Assembly (NCBI RefSeq): GCF_947179165.1 | Contig: NC_077243.1 | Span: forward strand, 5,140,001-5,204,000 | Reading direction: 5' to 3' | Length of the DNA stretch: 64,000 nt | Source: Solanum dulcamara | Taxonomy: Eukaryota; Streptophyta; Magnoliopsida; Solanales; Solanaceae | Shown here: piece after piece, positions 1-12,058 of the stretch | How the letters are laid out: every line of letters starts with the position of its first letter | Position numbering within the stretch: the first letter of the stretch is position 1 | Program-made: the position numbers and the translations under genes | Notes under the pieces: generated by a model | What the model was told of the DNA's origin: nothing | What the model saw: only the letters and a program-made list of their open reading frames with translations | Database searches by the model: none

Positions 1-480
1 ATTTTATTAAATTATTTTTTATGATTTGTAAGTATTTTATGTTATCAATTATTGAGATTTATAATTTTTTTTTTTGTCATTTTCAAATAAAATATGTTAC
101 TTTTTCTATCGCAACTTTTATGACACTAATAAATTTCGAGACTCAGCCGAATATTTTATGTTATTAAAATTTTTAAGTTGTCAATTATTATGATTGTTTA
201 GTTCTTTCAAATAATATGTGTTACTTTCTTTGTCTCAATTTATAAAATTTCGAAAGTTAATCGAGCTTTTTATATATATTTTAAATATTTTAAATTACTA
301 ATTATTGTGATTTATAATATTTTTTATATAATTTTTAAATAATTAAACTTTTTATATATCTTTAAAATATTTTAAATTATTAATTATTATAATTTATAAT
401 ATTTTTATGTAATTTTTAAATATATAACATACGAAAAAAAATATTAAAATAAATAAATTAGCACAAAAAAAATAAAATAA
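1..480. repeat. AT-rich degenerate tandem repeat
   Basis: No gene is visible. A unit that starts with a TTTTAT-rich stretch, continues through a TCAATTATT- or CTAATTATT-like block and ends in TTTCAAATA or TTTTAAATA recurs at about 30, 150, 270 and 350. The last two copies (about 270-347 and 349-425) are clearly similar, the first two much less so. It looks like an old AT-rich satellite-like array or the interior of a decayed element. From 480 to 1100 I see only AT-rich intergenic sequence. Confidence 0.5.
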
Positions 481-1139
481 CTAAATTGCCCCTGCCTAGG
501 AAGCAGACATGTTGATGAATAGTATATCATTTACGATTAATTTTGTGCAACACTAAATTCGGGTAAATAAACATCTTCTAAAGTGCTAATCCAAAATATC
601 TGTACCTTCCATTTCTATTTAAAGTTTTACTTTCCTTCTTAATCTGATTCTTTTTTGGGGAACTTGAATAACTCAATTAGTTGAATATTGTACTTTTATG
701 TTATTGATCAGAGTTTAATTTTTTACCTTGAAATTTCCTCACCTATTTTTTCCCTTCTCCTTTTCTCAATTAAAAAAAAGAAAAATCTTAAAAAATATTT
801 TTTCTATATTTAATAAATCTTTTTAATTTTAACTTTCTCCTTTACGTTAAAGATACACATCAAAATGATATAATATATTAAGATTACAAAATTTAAAAGG
901 TTATTTTTTAAAGTTTAATATTATAAGATTTAAAAAAACTGCTTTATTTTTTCAAACATCGTATTCAATAAAATTAAAACACATAAACCATAAAATCTAA
1001 AAATCTTAGGTTCAAACCGTGAGAATAGAAAGCTTTTGTACGCAAATGTATAATCGAGTAATCAATTAATTAAGTAATATAAATCGGTAGAGTAATCTAG
1101 TATATAGGGCTCGTTTAGATTGGGCGTAAAAAAGTTATA

Positions 1140-1226
1140 TTTGAATCAAAAATTAAAAAGTCAAACTAAAATGACTTTTAAGTCAAAAACTAAAAAGTCA
1201 AACTAAAATGACTTTTAAGTCAAAAA
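1140..1226. repeat. Tandem duplication of a ~40 bp unit
   Basis: A unit of about 42 bp containing AAGTCAAACTAAAATGACTT is present twice in near-perfect tandem (about 1155-1195 and 1196-1237). Each unit contains AAGTCA and TGACTT, so it can fold on itself. It lies just inside a possible MITE end (GGGCTCGTTTAGATTGG from 1107). Confidence 0.6.
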
Positions 1227-3592
1227 TTAAAAATTAGAGAGAGTTCTATTTTTGGTTTTTCTTTTTTTAAAGTCATTTTAAAATTATTATTTTTATAAAT
1301 TATATAAAATATGAAGAAGGATGTAGTAAGGAGAAGAGATAAGACTTCTTATTCCTCTTGAGTATTAGAGATTGAGAGATATTCACAAATTTAGATTATC
1401 TTTACAAAGAGGGAAAACCCTTTTATTTATAGAAAAAAACTGACTCGGTCCTTAAGTAGGATTCCTAATTTTTCTCCCAAGAAATTCACATAAAAGACAT
1501 TCACTATAATACAAATATGTTTATAACACTCTCCCTTTGATTTCTATTTGATAGATTATGTGCTTTGTTAAAATCTTACTAGATAAAATTCAGTGGGAAA
1601 AAAAATTCTAGTGAAGAAAAAAGAGTACACATATCTAATAATACGCATTTTGGATGCCTCATTAAAAACCTTACAAGGAAAATTCAATGGGACAAAACCT
1701 TGTGAGGGAAAAAGAGTACATCGCGTATTAACTCCCCCTAATGAGAACATCAATTCAATGATTTGAATCTTCGCATTCCAAACTTGTGCACCATCTTCTC
1801 GAAAGTTGCAGTTGGTAGAAAATTGATAAACACATCAACCACATTGTCACTTGAACAAATCTGTTGCATGTTGATATCACCATTCGTGGGAGCCCACGTG
1901 TGTAGAAAAGCTTTGATGAAATATGCGTCGTTCTATCTCCTTTTACGAATCATCCTTTAAGGATCAAAAAATTCCATAAGTTCCTCACTTTAATTTTTTT
2001 AAGCAAATAATCAATTATCTTTTGAAAGCTCTTTAGGAGTTTCAATTCAAGACATCAACTTGCATAATAATATGAAAGATTCTTGATTGATTTAATCCAT
2101 ATGAGGATTATAAACAAGTTTTTCAGAAACTTGCATATGCTATCAATTTTGCATCCTCAAGGAATTTTCATATCAATTTTGTCAAGTGACAATTTTCAAT
2201 ATTCAATGCATGACATATTCTAGTGTATGGATTGCAAGTCAAATAAGCTTTACGCTTATCAAGATGCATCATTCCGATTTTTATTTGATAAACATTTCTA
2301 CATCACCATGCTTTAATAGACTTTAGAATTTAGATCCTCATAATCTTTTACAATACTGCGCTATATTGCATCAAAGATACCATTAATGATATATTATTTG
2401 AATTGATTCACAATACGACATAACTTATTGAGATCTCATCACTTCATTATTTTGAGGTATACACCCCTCTAGTGAAGTTTCATGAAGTGTTATGTCGTAG
2501 GCTCCTCAAGAGCATATTACCTTATCATTATGATCATTTTAATCATTTTCTCCTCCTCCTTTTTAAGGATTATTTTATTTAGAACCGATTGGTATATCAT
2601 GCTTCATGCATGTTAGACTTTGTCCTTCATGGACATTCAATATAAGCATTTTCAAATCTTGATTGCTTATTACCTCCTTCTTATGTTAGAAAAACTAACA
2701 TATATCCCAATCTATTTTAGAGAATTCATCTATGTGCACCATGATATATTTATTAATCATATAACGCACATCAACATTACTAGATGCAAATTATATGGTC
2801 CCAGACCATAAATCAATTGAGAGGAAAATTGATCATAATTTGTTGGTCTAATGCATACTTTTATATGCAGTTTATCATATTTTAGACTATGAAGCTTTGT
2901 TCTCATAAGCAATGATTGACTATTTATCCGAGACACATCAACTAGGATAATTAGCAATATCATCAAGATGAATTGTCTTGAATACATACTTTGAAACTTG
3001 TGCTCTTAACTCAATTATTTTGCACAAATAAATTTGTGAATGTCAAACTGCAGGTTGACAATAAATGCACATGTGATCATCTTATTGATGCATCTCTTTA
3101 ACATATCAAATGACATGTGAACGGGCTCATATTCACCCTTTATACTTTTCAGAATTTTGGGGATTCGTCCCAACATTAGTTGATCAAATCAACTTATCAT
3201 GAGAACAAACAACTTAAAGAATTCTTGAAGATTCTTCTGGTTCTTTTAATATGCTCTTCGGGATGCCAAAATTATTTGTACTAGTAAACTCCAAGTTTAC
3301 CATGATATGCTATTTCTTGAGTAAATTTCATATTTACTACTTTAAAAGTAAATTTTCAGAATTATTTTTTCTCAATTACTCTACTTCTTCTAAAGGTGAG
3401 TCGTGATCTCATCACGATAAAATGCACATCCATATCAATAAGCTTTATTTTTGCACTATCACATTCACTTCAATATTGGGTTTATTCAATCCCAATCGAT
3501 AGACAATAATCATTAAATGATTAAAATAAAAACTTTGTAGCATTATCGAGACAAATAGACTTAATCTGATTATAAGAAAATTGTGTCTGTAA

Positions 3593-3787
3593 TCATATTA
3601 TTTGTGCCATCAATTTTGTAAACGTCAAGTTGTGAGATGACAATAGGCACACATGAGACCAAGACCATCTAGAAGAAACATCCATTAGGACCATAAAGTA
3701 TCTAAACAACTTATTACGTAGGTGAATAGGTCCACAAATATCCCATGTATACATTCCAAGAACGAGGGGACTAATCTCAACTTTCAT
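3593..3787 (-). pseudogene. copia integrase core remnant
   Basis: The minus-strand translation contains DICGPIHL, then FRYFMVLMDVSSRWS and HVCLLSSHN. This matches the copia integrase core pattern in which the first catalytic Asp precedes a GPI motif and the second lies in a Y-F-x-V-x-x-D-x-x-S/T-R segment. The frame is open for only 64 residues with no gag, reverse transcriptase or RNase H in frame around it. It is a broken relic inside the LTR element at 1290-4989. Confidence 0.65.
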
Positions 3788-3926
3788 TGGTTATGGTCTA
3801 GTCACAGTTAATTTGCCTTGATAACAAACAATACAAGAAAATTCACATTTAAAAGAATCTTTAGATTCTTTAAGGGATGTCCATTTGAATTTTCTATAAT
3901 TCTTCTCGTCATTATCAAAAATCCTC

Positions 3927-4258
3927 ATTCTTAATGAATGAAACACAATCATCTAAGCATATCAAATTATGATATCTTAGTACCTCATTCCACGTTCATG
4001 TGCATTATTCAATCACTTGTCTTCTTTCAGACATATTATGCATTGCTACCACGTTCAATTTAGAGAAAGAATCTATATCTATAGCATTTATCAACAATTT
4101 AGAGAAAGAATCTATATCTATAGCATTTATTAAAAGTTCTCATTCTTCATGAATGGAACACACCATCTAAGCATATCATATTATGATAGCTTAGTAGTAC
4201 CTTATTCCACATTTATGTGCATTATTCAATCACTTGTCTTTTTTCAGACATATTGTGC
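3927..4258. repeat. ~215 bp tandem duplication inside the copia relic
   Basis: Sequence at 3927-4040 (from TTCTTAATGAATGAAACACA to TTCAGACATATTATGC) recurs at 4142-4258 with scattered differences. Between them a 37-bp piece (AATTTAGAGAAAGAATCTAT and onward) is itself directly duplicated at about 4058-4130. This is local duplication after or during decay of the element. Confidence 0.7.
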
Positions 4259-5115
4259 GATTTTATGACTTTTCATCAAAAGCACATTATTTTTACTTTA
4301 ATCATCATTATTTAATCACTATGGTGCATTAAGACTCAATCCCAATATCTAATATCTTACCCTCTTGATACGATGACACTTGAATTCATATCTTACATGT
4401 GATGAGACTTAAGAAATATTATCAATTCCGTCAATTATATATTTCTTACAAACTTTACCGAAATTTAAGTGGACTTATTATTGATATCCACTTTCATGAG
4501 ATTCATCAAAACAATGCCGTACCTGTTTCACTACTTGATTGGAGCACGTAATTATAATAGATGATGTACGCATGTGCAATTCAAGGTTCAACAACATATA
4601 TAACAATACTTATCTTATGAGAAGGAATTTTCCTTTGGCACGTAGAATTTTGAGGGCTCCACAAAATTAATCAACTATTCCTAGAAAAGAATCACACTAC
4701 TCCAGCCTTCGGGATCTAGTTTGTCGAGTTACTGATGATACTCCCAACAATTTTGACTAACTAAATAATCCACTCAAAATGATAGAATCTCGTATTGATA
4801 ACGTATTATAAAATTATATAAAATAAGAAGAAAGAAGTAGTAGAAAGAAGAGATTGAGAGATATTCACAAATCTAGATTATCTTTATACAGAGGGAAAAT
4901 CCTTTTATTTATATTTGGTCCCTAAGTAGGATTCCTAACTTTTCTCCCAAGAAATTCACTTACTATATAATACAAATATGTTTATAATAATTTTAAGTTC
5001 ACTATAATATAACAATTTTAAGTTATTTTTAATTTTATCAAATACTTTTAAAAGCTAAAAATAATTTTAAAATAGATTTGATCAATTTTCAACGCAATAC
5101 AAAAGGCTCTCCGTC

Positions 5116-5543
5116 TTTGCGCAAATTGATGAGAACATTACGATCGTCAAAAAATACTGAGTGAGTTAAAGTGGAACCAGACATTTTCACCTTTTAAATC
5201 GCATGCCAAGGCCTTTTATTTTATTTCCATCTTTTTTCCTCTTATTTTTCTTCTTAACGTCTCTTTCCTTTTTTTCCCCTCGTCAAAAACTGAAACTGAA
5301 ATTTTTATAAATAGCTTAGTTCTAAAATTTAATTGTCTGAAATAATTATAATTTAGGTAATTATAGATATAGCCGCAATTTGTATAATTTGCTATTAATA
5401 TACAAATTCCCATGGGCCTGATCAAATTGGTTTTGGGCTGAGAACAATGGCATCCAATTGTAAAGTCCAGTGGTTTATGTAGACTTGAGCTCACGGTCAA
5501 GGAGGCTTGTTGGCGCCAGCACCACAACAGCAGAAGGAACATA
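5116..5543. other. Intergenic region upstream of the PPR gene
   Basis: About 430 bases between the transposon debris and the PPR start codon. No ORF with family similarity is seen. It presumably holds the promoter and 5' leader of the PPR gene, but no clear TATA box could be picked with confidence. Confidence 0.4.
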
Positions 5544-7530
5544 ATGCGGTTGCTCTCTCTTGCACGAAGGCTCTACAGAGCTCGTCCCATCGCTTTTAAG
5601 CATATAATCGGCTATCAGCATCCTTCATTTTTTCCTGCGCGGCCAGAAATAAGGCGCCATTTCTTTGGGGCATTTCGTCAACCATCTGTCAGACACTATT
5701 CCACTATACCGCCCAAGCTCCCTTTCTTTAGCTCCGGCAATTCCACTGGCTACGAAATCATCAACTTCGATAAGTGTGGGGATAAATTGCGCCAACAGTC
5801 TCATGTTGGTGTTCGCGAATTTGTTGAGATTGTACAAAAGGCCAGTGATTTTGGTTCTCGAGATGAAGCCATGTCGTTTCTTGATCAATGCGGGGTCAAA
5901 CCGAACCAAGACTTGGTCTTTTTGGTGACTTGGGAGTTGAGAGATCAGTGGAAGTTAGCTTACTTGCTATTCAAATGGGGTGAGAAATGCAAATGTCTTG
6001 ACGAAAGTACGTGGTGTTTGATGATATGGATTCTGGGCAACCATGGTAAATTCAGTACTGCTTGGTCTTTGATCCGAGATCTTCTTCAGATGTCAACAAA
6101 TATTCAAGAAGCGGTTCTCGTCATGATTGATAGGTAAAAAGCTAATCTTTCTTGTTTATCCTTTCCATGTTTTTGACGCATACTATTAGTTGGAATTTGA
6201 ACTAACTCATTTTATTGCAAAGTAACTTTGTAATTTTTGAGTGTTCATCTACATAATTGCTGAGAAGCCATTATTAACCAATCATCATTTGGTAGATATC
6301 AGTAGTCTCACCGAAAAAAGTTACTCTATAAGCTGTTCCATAGTTTCAGTTTGCCTAGTCGGCCTGTTTTTCAGAGTTAAGTTACTACTTATATAGCGAT
6401 ATTCCCAAAAGACTATCTAAGAAATAGTTTGACTACGATGATAAATTGCTCGAAATGTTGTTTGACATGGTAATTCATGATATTCCAACAGATATGCTGC
6501 TGCCAATAATGCTGGTAAAGCTATACAGACATTCCAGATTTTGGAGAAGTTCAGTATGTCTCCTGATCAGAGAACATTACTGACATTCTTGAATATTCTC
6601 TGTAAGCATGGTTTTATTGAAGAAGCTGAAGAATTCATGCTTATCAATAAGAAGCTATTCCCCTTGGAAATTGATGGCTTTAATATTATTCTCAATGGAT
6701 GGTGCAATATAGTGGTTGATATATTTGAAGCCAAAAGAATATGGCGAGAAATGTCCAAGTGTTGTATTGAACCAAATGGTACTTCATATGCCCACATGAT
6801 TTCCTGCTTCTCCAAGGTTAGAAATTTGTTCGATTCACTAAGACTTTATGATGAAATGCAGAAACGGGGTTGGGTTCCAGGCCTGGAGGTGTATAATGCT
6901 TTGATATATGTACTGACTTGTGAGAATTGCTTGAAGGAAGCTCTTAAGATTATTGACAAAGTGAAACATATGGGCCTGCGTCCTGATTCTAGTACATACA
7001 ACTTATTGATATGTCCTCTATGTGAATCATCTAAGCTGGTTGAGGCGAGAAGTATATTAGGTTTGATGGAGGAAGACAATATTAGTCCAACTATTGAAAC
7101 TTACCATGCATTTCTTGCAAGTGCTAGTCTAGAAGGAACTGTTGAAGTTCTTAACACTATGAGAAAAGCTGGAGTTGGTCCGAACAGGGAGACCTTTCTG
7201 TTAATTCTTGATAGGTTTTTGAAGTTGAAACAGCCTGAAAATGCTTTGAAGATATGGGTGGACATGAAACAGTATGAGGTAGTGCCTGAGTCTGCACATT
7301 ATTCTCTTTTGGTGCGAGGACTTCTTGAGTGCAGGTTATTTTCCCAGGCGAGAGAGTTATATGCAGAGATGAAATCCAACGGAATTGATGATCCAGGTCT
7401 CCGAAAGTTCTTACAGCCAACTGGTCCAAGAGGACAAGGAGTTGCGTCAAATCCTGAACATACTAAAAAGGGGAAACTGGCGAAACATGAGAGACACAAG
7501 GTGATCAGAAATGAAAAACATATAAGGTAA
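5544..7530 (+). CDS. P-class pentatricopeptide repeat protein, probably mitochondrial
   Basis: Two exons: 5544-6133 and 6492-7530. The intron has a GTAAAAAG donor and a TTCCAACAG acceptor and splits an Arg codon (AG|A), keeping frame; the product is about 542 residues. The first ~55 residues are rich in Arg, Ser and aromatics with almost no acid (MRLLSLARRLYRARP, then RRHFFGAF and VRHYS), a typical mitochondrial presequence. The rest is tandem 35-residue PPR motifs, for example VYNALIYVLTCENCLKEALK, TYNLLICPLCESSKLVEAR and HYSLLVRGLLECRLFSQARE. No E, DYW or SMR domain follows; the end is a basic tail. P-class PPRs bind organellar RNA and act in splicing, processing or stability; the RNA target here is unknown. 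It resembles Arabidopsis At1g80550-type proteins by memory only. The first ATG is chosen because it gives the presequence. Confidence 0.9.
6134..6491 (+). other. Intron of the PPR gene
   Basis: GT-AG intron of 358 nt inside the PPR gene. Many P-class PPR genes are intronless, so the intron is a little unusual, but frame and motif continuity across it are exact. Confidence 0.85.
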
Positions 7531-8516
7531 TAAAATGATTGTTTAAGGATTGTAGCTCATCCGAGCCTGAAGGACACCTTTAGAAGTTGGACATAAACCT
7601 TTAACGGATGCTGGATACAAAGATTTGTCATGCTGGGACCAGGTTGGCGACAATCTTGGTTGCTTCTAAAGAGAATTGGTTACAAGCCCAATTCACCAAA
7701 CTATTCTCTAGATGGTTCATATATCTGTGACTGAGTGGCCTAGTAGGGATGTGTTTTGGAGGACATGCAGAACTAATCACATGTGGTCTGCCAAAACAAA
7801 AGTGTTCCAAGACCATCTTTGCGTTGCCAAAACTATTACATTGTCAACCTTGACATTGCATTGCTCTTCATGGTTCATCAACATCCAAGACAACATCCAT
7901 GCCCCTAGTAAACCTTGATCTCGTTTCAGTAGCCGATGCCAGCACTGGGACCACGTCTTTGGTTCGTGGGTCTTTGTATAATCCAAGAAAGGAGGTCATA
8001 TTGGTGTAGATAAAAGATGGGGTGAATAACTGAGCTTGCTGAAAGTAGGTACAGTATATTATTGTAGTCCTGCAACTTGCAACGTGATTGAAAGCGAATT
8101 TGTCCCATCATACTCATTGAATGTGATAATGTCCCTCCCTCCCGCTCGCATTATTCAAATGGCATTACATTTTTACTATATTCTACATGATTCCAAATGT
8201 TTTGGTGGTCTCCAGAGTCTTACCAAAATATTTTTAATAGCACTACTTTTGGAAAGAAAATCAAATATATAGGAGGAGAATATACGTCATAATTTTATAG
8301 AACAAGTTGAGCAATTATTTTTTATTCCCATTAAAATATTAGAGAACGGATATGAGTTCCTTTTTCAGTATGTTTTATTATTTGTCTTGATTTCTTCACT
8401 ACTAATGTTATTTTCTTGAGTCAAAGTCTATCGAAACAATCACTCTACACACTACCTTCTTCAAGCCTCGGTTGCGGAAAATGCATAGATAACGGTCATG
8501 TATTTGTTTTGGATCC
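7531..8516. other. 3' flank of the PPR gene and intergenic spacer
   Basis: Short open frames on both strands here show no family resemblance and overlap each other. The first part is probably PPR 3' UTR. Nothing else is recognised. Confidence 0.4.
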
Positions 8517-8526
8517 ATATATAATA
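8517..8526 (+). promoter_or_regulatory. Candidate TATA box of the ENODL gene
   Basis: ATATATAATA lies about 120 nt upstream of the early-nodulin-like start codon, a plausible distance for a TATA box plus a ~90 nt leader. No transcript evidence. Confidence 0.35.
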
Positions 8527-8646
8527 GTGGGCGTCGGGCCAAGTACAGCAAAAAAGTAGGGACTTTCTCAGCTGGCTTTGCTTCTTCAACCAATCAAGTC
8601 CAGCTCAGAGTCTCTATCACTTGGGCCTATCGACATATCTCTCAAC

Positions 8647-9248
8647 ATGGATCTCTCTGTTCTCCTCTTCCTCCTCCTCGCCACCGTCGCCACCACCATC
8701 AATGCCACCGACCACATCGTCGGAGCTAACAAAGGCTGGAACCCTGGCATCAACTATACCCTTTGGGCCAACAACCAAACTTTCTATGCTGGTGACTATA
8801 TCTGTACGTATCACATTGCAAGCAATTTACAAGTAGTGTACATATTTCGCTCTTTGTTAGTATTTCTCTTAACTTTTCTCTCTCTATATATAATATCACA
8901 GCGTTTAGGTACCAGAAGACGCAATACAATGTGTTCTTAGTGAATCGGACTGGATATGATAACTGCACAATAGAAGGAGCATTAGGGAATTGGACCAGCG
9001 GAAAAGACTTCATTATGCTGAACGAGACCCAGAGGTATTATTTCATTTGTGGCACTGGCAGTTGCTTGAACGGCATGAAAGTTTCGGTGGTCGTTCATCC
9101 TCTTCCGTCTCCTCCGATGTCAGCCGTAGCCGCCGAGCATTCCTCCAAAAAATCTGCTGCTCCGGTGGCGGCGCGTGGATTTGGGTCACTACTGGCTACG
9201 AGCTTCGCTTTTTTGGGATTGACATTATGCAGTTCAGTTTGGATCTAG
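8647..9248 (+). CDS. ENODL17-like: Early nodulin-like (phytocyanin-like) GPI-anchored protein
   Basis: Two exons: 8647-8803 and 8902-9248. The donor is TATATCT|GTACGT and the acceptor ATATCACAG|CGTTTAGG, joining as S-F-R-Y-Q-K in frame; the product is 167 residues. Order: signal peptide (MDLSVLLFLLLATVATTINA), plastocyanin-like domain (DHIVGANKGWNPG through YYFICGTGSC), a Pro/Ser/Ala-rich linker, and a hydrophobic C-terminus typical of a GPI-anchor signal. The two domain cysteines (GYDNC and GSC) are kept. The usual blue-copper His and Met ligands are absent (YNVF where His would be, GMK at the end), so it should not bind type I copper, as for other early nodulin-like proteins. Several N-glycosylation sequons (NYT, NQT, NRT, NWT, NET) fit an extracellular face of the plasma membrane. 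Closest match from memory is Arabidopsis At5g15350 (ENODL17). Confidence 0.9.
8804..8901 (+). other. Intron of the ENODL gene
   Basis: 98-nt GT-AG intron in the codon after GDYI, the common intron position of plant phytocyanin genes. Reading through it gives a false extended frame ending at 8940. Confidence 0.85.
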
Positions 9249-10070
9249 GGCAAGTTTTGGTCCCTTTTGATTGAATTATGAAACTACCACAACCATAAGT
9301 GTATCTGCCATTTTTATTTTTATTTATTTATGTATGTTATTATTCATTCACCAATTGTTCTTTAATTTCAAGGAATTTTGTTCTTGCTAGTTTTTTTCTT
9401 AAAATTGCTTCGGTTCAGATCTTACCACAGTATAATTAAACCTTTTCTATCCAAGTTTCTCTATTAAATTATGATACTAAGAAAAAAGAATGGAAGGTAC
9501 TCATATGGGAGTGATTTATCCAAATGTTCCCTTTTTAGGTCATCATTTTGGTTTTGTATTTATTTTTGAAAGTTGTATAAATATAGTCCTTGAAAAATTA
9601 ATTAGATTCGGGTCAAATGTTCATATATTTTGCTTAACCTTACATGTACAACATTCTATTATTGTCTTGTTAAGTTTTTTCAATTTGCTCAAAAGAGATT
9701 TTTAAATGGTGATCTAAATGGTTTTTAAGTTGGTTAAAGTAATAAAAAGAGGACCTTCATCTGACCAGACTTGCTTAGTTCCAACAATTAGCAGGGAGCA
9801 CCTCAATATACGATCACACATGGTAAGTTATCCAATATACGGACAACCAGCGAAAATTATACAAGCTCAAGCTGATACCGGTGATTATAGTCAATGGGCC
9901 TGGGATCCATAGCTAATTTGAGACCAGAAAGAGAGGGAGCAAAGTGAAGCGCAATGCGTTTTCTTTTTGAAAAAAAGGCAAAAGAATATCGAAATAGGTT
10001 ACTGTTATCATTCCTTATGTTTTTAGCTTAAAAATATGCCTACAACTACCTCAAAAAGTTGCTTCATTTT
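9249..10070. other. Intergenic, nothing recognised
   Basis: Probable 3' UTR of the ENODL gene followed by AT-rich spacer. Short open frames at 9490-9705 and 9718-9912 show no known family and no gene-like context. Confidence 0.4.
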
Positions 10071-10280
10071 GACTTAATGCTACTCACTGCCTTACTGCTA
10101 CTTAATCCTACTTATTAATTAATCATTCTTTTCTTCTTCTACTTAATGCTATTAAAACGCTACTTAACAATACTTAATTCCACTTAATAAAAGGTAATCC
10201 TACTTTTCTTCTTCTACTTGATGTCGTTTAACGCTATTTAGCTTCTACTTAATCATATTTTCTTCTTATTTAATGCTACA
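10070..10280 (+). repeat. CTACTTAAT-rich low-complexity stretch
   Basis: Short words such as CTACTTAAT, GCTACT, TACTTAATC and TTCTTCTTCTACTT recur many times on the plus strand between 10075 and 10270 with irregular spacing. It looks like a degenerate short-unit repeat. No coding potential is seen. Confidence 0.55.
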
Positions 10281-10330
10281 TTGGATAAAATTAAGGGAAC
10301 AATGTGTAATCTCTCTTCATTGAATATTTA

Positions 10331-10982
10331 GAGTCTGTTTGACATTGTTGCTAAAAATTATTTATTATTAAAAGTACCTTTTTAAAATAGCTTTTGAGAG
10401 AAGTATTTTTAATAAGCAGGTTGTGTTTGTTTAATCTTTTTATAAGTGCTTTTGAGAGTCAAATTACGAAAAAGGATAATTATCAATGCATTTTAATATT
10501 AAGATTGTTTTATAGAGAAAAAATATTTTTAAATATCTATTATAAATTTTTTAATTAAATTAAAATGTATATATTCAATTTTTAATCAATATTAGATATA
10601 GATAAATAAAAATATGATATTAACCTGATGATTTTAAATATGATTAAAAAATATCAAACAAAATAAATAACCATTCAACAAATTAAATCATTATATAAGA
10701 AAAATTCACCACAAAAATAAATAAAAATAAGAGATGTATTGGTAAATATGTATATATGATAGGGATATTTTGGTCTTTAAAAAATAATTTTCTGCTTTTG
10801 CTTTTTATTTTTATTTTAAAAGAAACATAATTTTTTAGTTTCTTCCCGACAACAGAAACACTGCTTCTGTTTCAATTTAAAAACAGTTTTACTGATTGAC
10901 AAAAAATCTTGATTTTCTAAAAAAATAGTTTTTTATAAAAATAAGTGCTTTCGGCCTCGCAACAACAATGTCAAATAGGATC
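10331..10982. mobile_element. Tourist-like (PIF/Harbinger) MITE, 652 bp
   Basis: Left end GAGTCTGTTTGACATTGTTG and right end, read on the minus strand, GATCCTATTTGACATTGTTG form terminal inverted repeats of about 20 bp with few mismatches. The element is flanked by TTA at 10328-10330 and 10983-10985, the 3-bp target typical of PIF/Harbinger. No transposase ORF, so it is non-autonomous. Confidence 0.7.
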
Positions 10983-11613
10983 TTACTCTATTTATGTGTT
11001 ACAATTGAGATGTTTTAAAGTCTTAAAAGACAATCATCTAAGGGTAAAATGGAAAACAAAATAAGTTTTGTCTTGTATTTCTAAATTGATAAGTATTTTG
11101 AGACACATATTTTTAGTAAGGATGAAAAATGTATTGAAAAGGAGAAGTAACAATTACAATAATTAAACGATAGCGGATAATGTAAAGACACATTCTATAT
11201 ATAAATAATTTGTTATAAGCCCCACATGTAATATTTTGTCTGTGTCAAGAGATCGTTTGGTATAAGAGATAAGAAATAATAATTTTAAAATAAAATATAA
11301 TATTATTTTATTTTGCATTTAGATTATACTATTAGTTGATCCCCAAAATTATTTATTCTATTATTTATACTATAATAATGTGATAAATTATTCATCTCAT
11401 AACAGTCCAAGTATTTGTCAGTCCCTAATCCATTGCAAACTATCACAAGCCTACCTTCGAATATAAACCATTAATGTGATAGCTGCCTAATGTTGAACGA
11501 GTCTCAGGCCCAGTTTTTCTGTTAAAATTTTACCCTTTCCGTCTTAAAATATGTGATGTATTTTTAAAAATAAAATTGATTTTTAAAATTTGTGGTCTAA
11601 ATCATCTCATTAA

Positions 11614-12055
11614 CACTCTATTTGGATGGTTATTGTCATAATTATTTCATAATATATCGTATCATATTGTATTATATTGTAATGTATTGTTTTAGTAAAT
11701 ATAATGTTTTGATAAATTGTATCGTTCTCCTTCATCATATAATGCCACAACAATAATTTGAATGACAAACTTACAAGAAATGTAGGGTACGAGGTGAAGT
11801 TACTATACTAAGGTAGGGTAAAGAATAAAATAAGATTATTAAATAATAAGGAAATATAAAATGATAAGAAAATATTAAAGTAACGAAGCGATCACATCAA
11901 ATCGTACGTTACACAAAATGAGACTTTTCATCGTTATCTAACGTTGGATTTAAATAATATGATATAATAAAATTTAAGTAACAATCAAAACAAGCATTGT
12001 ATTCAAAGTAACAATACAATACAATATAACAGGTAATAATCGTCCAAATAAGATG
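11614..12055. mobile_element. Tourist-like MITE, 442 bp, with ATACAAT-type internal repeats
   Basis: Left end CACTCTATTTGGATGGTTAT and right end on the minus strand CATCTTATTTGGACGATTAT are terminal inverted repeats. TAA flanks both sides (11611-11613 and 12056-12058). Next to each end lies a TATTGTAT/ATACAATA-rich zone, so the ends can fold together over a long distance. No ORF. Confidence 0.7.
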
Positions 12056-12058
12056 TAA

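Larger units (their letters stand above)
1290..4989 (-). mobile_element. Degenerate Ty1/copia LTR retrotransposon, minus strand
   Basis: Two similar direct repeats flank about 3.3 kb: 1290-1528 and 4804-4989. They share blocks such as GAGATTGAGAGATATTCACA and TAGGATTCCTAA. On the minus strand the right copy is the 5' LTR and the left copy the 3' LTR. Directly before the left LTR (minus strand, 1529-1539) is a purine run, AAAGGGAGAG, fitting a polypurine tract, and next to the right LTR (about 4786-4800) is a sequence resembling the TTATCA-type primer-binding sites of plant copia elements. An integrase remnant lies at 3593-3787. No long ORF survives and the interior is shorter than a complete copia element. 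The LTRs differ by substitutions and a roughly 50-bp length difference, so the element is old. Target duplications could not be defined. Confidence 0.72.
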
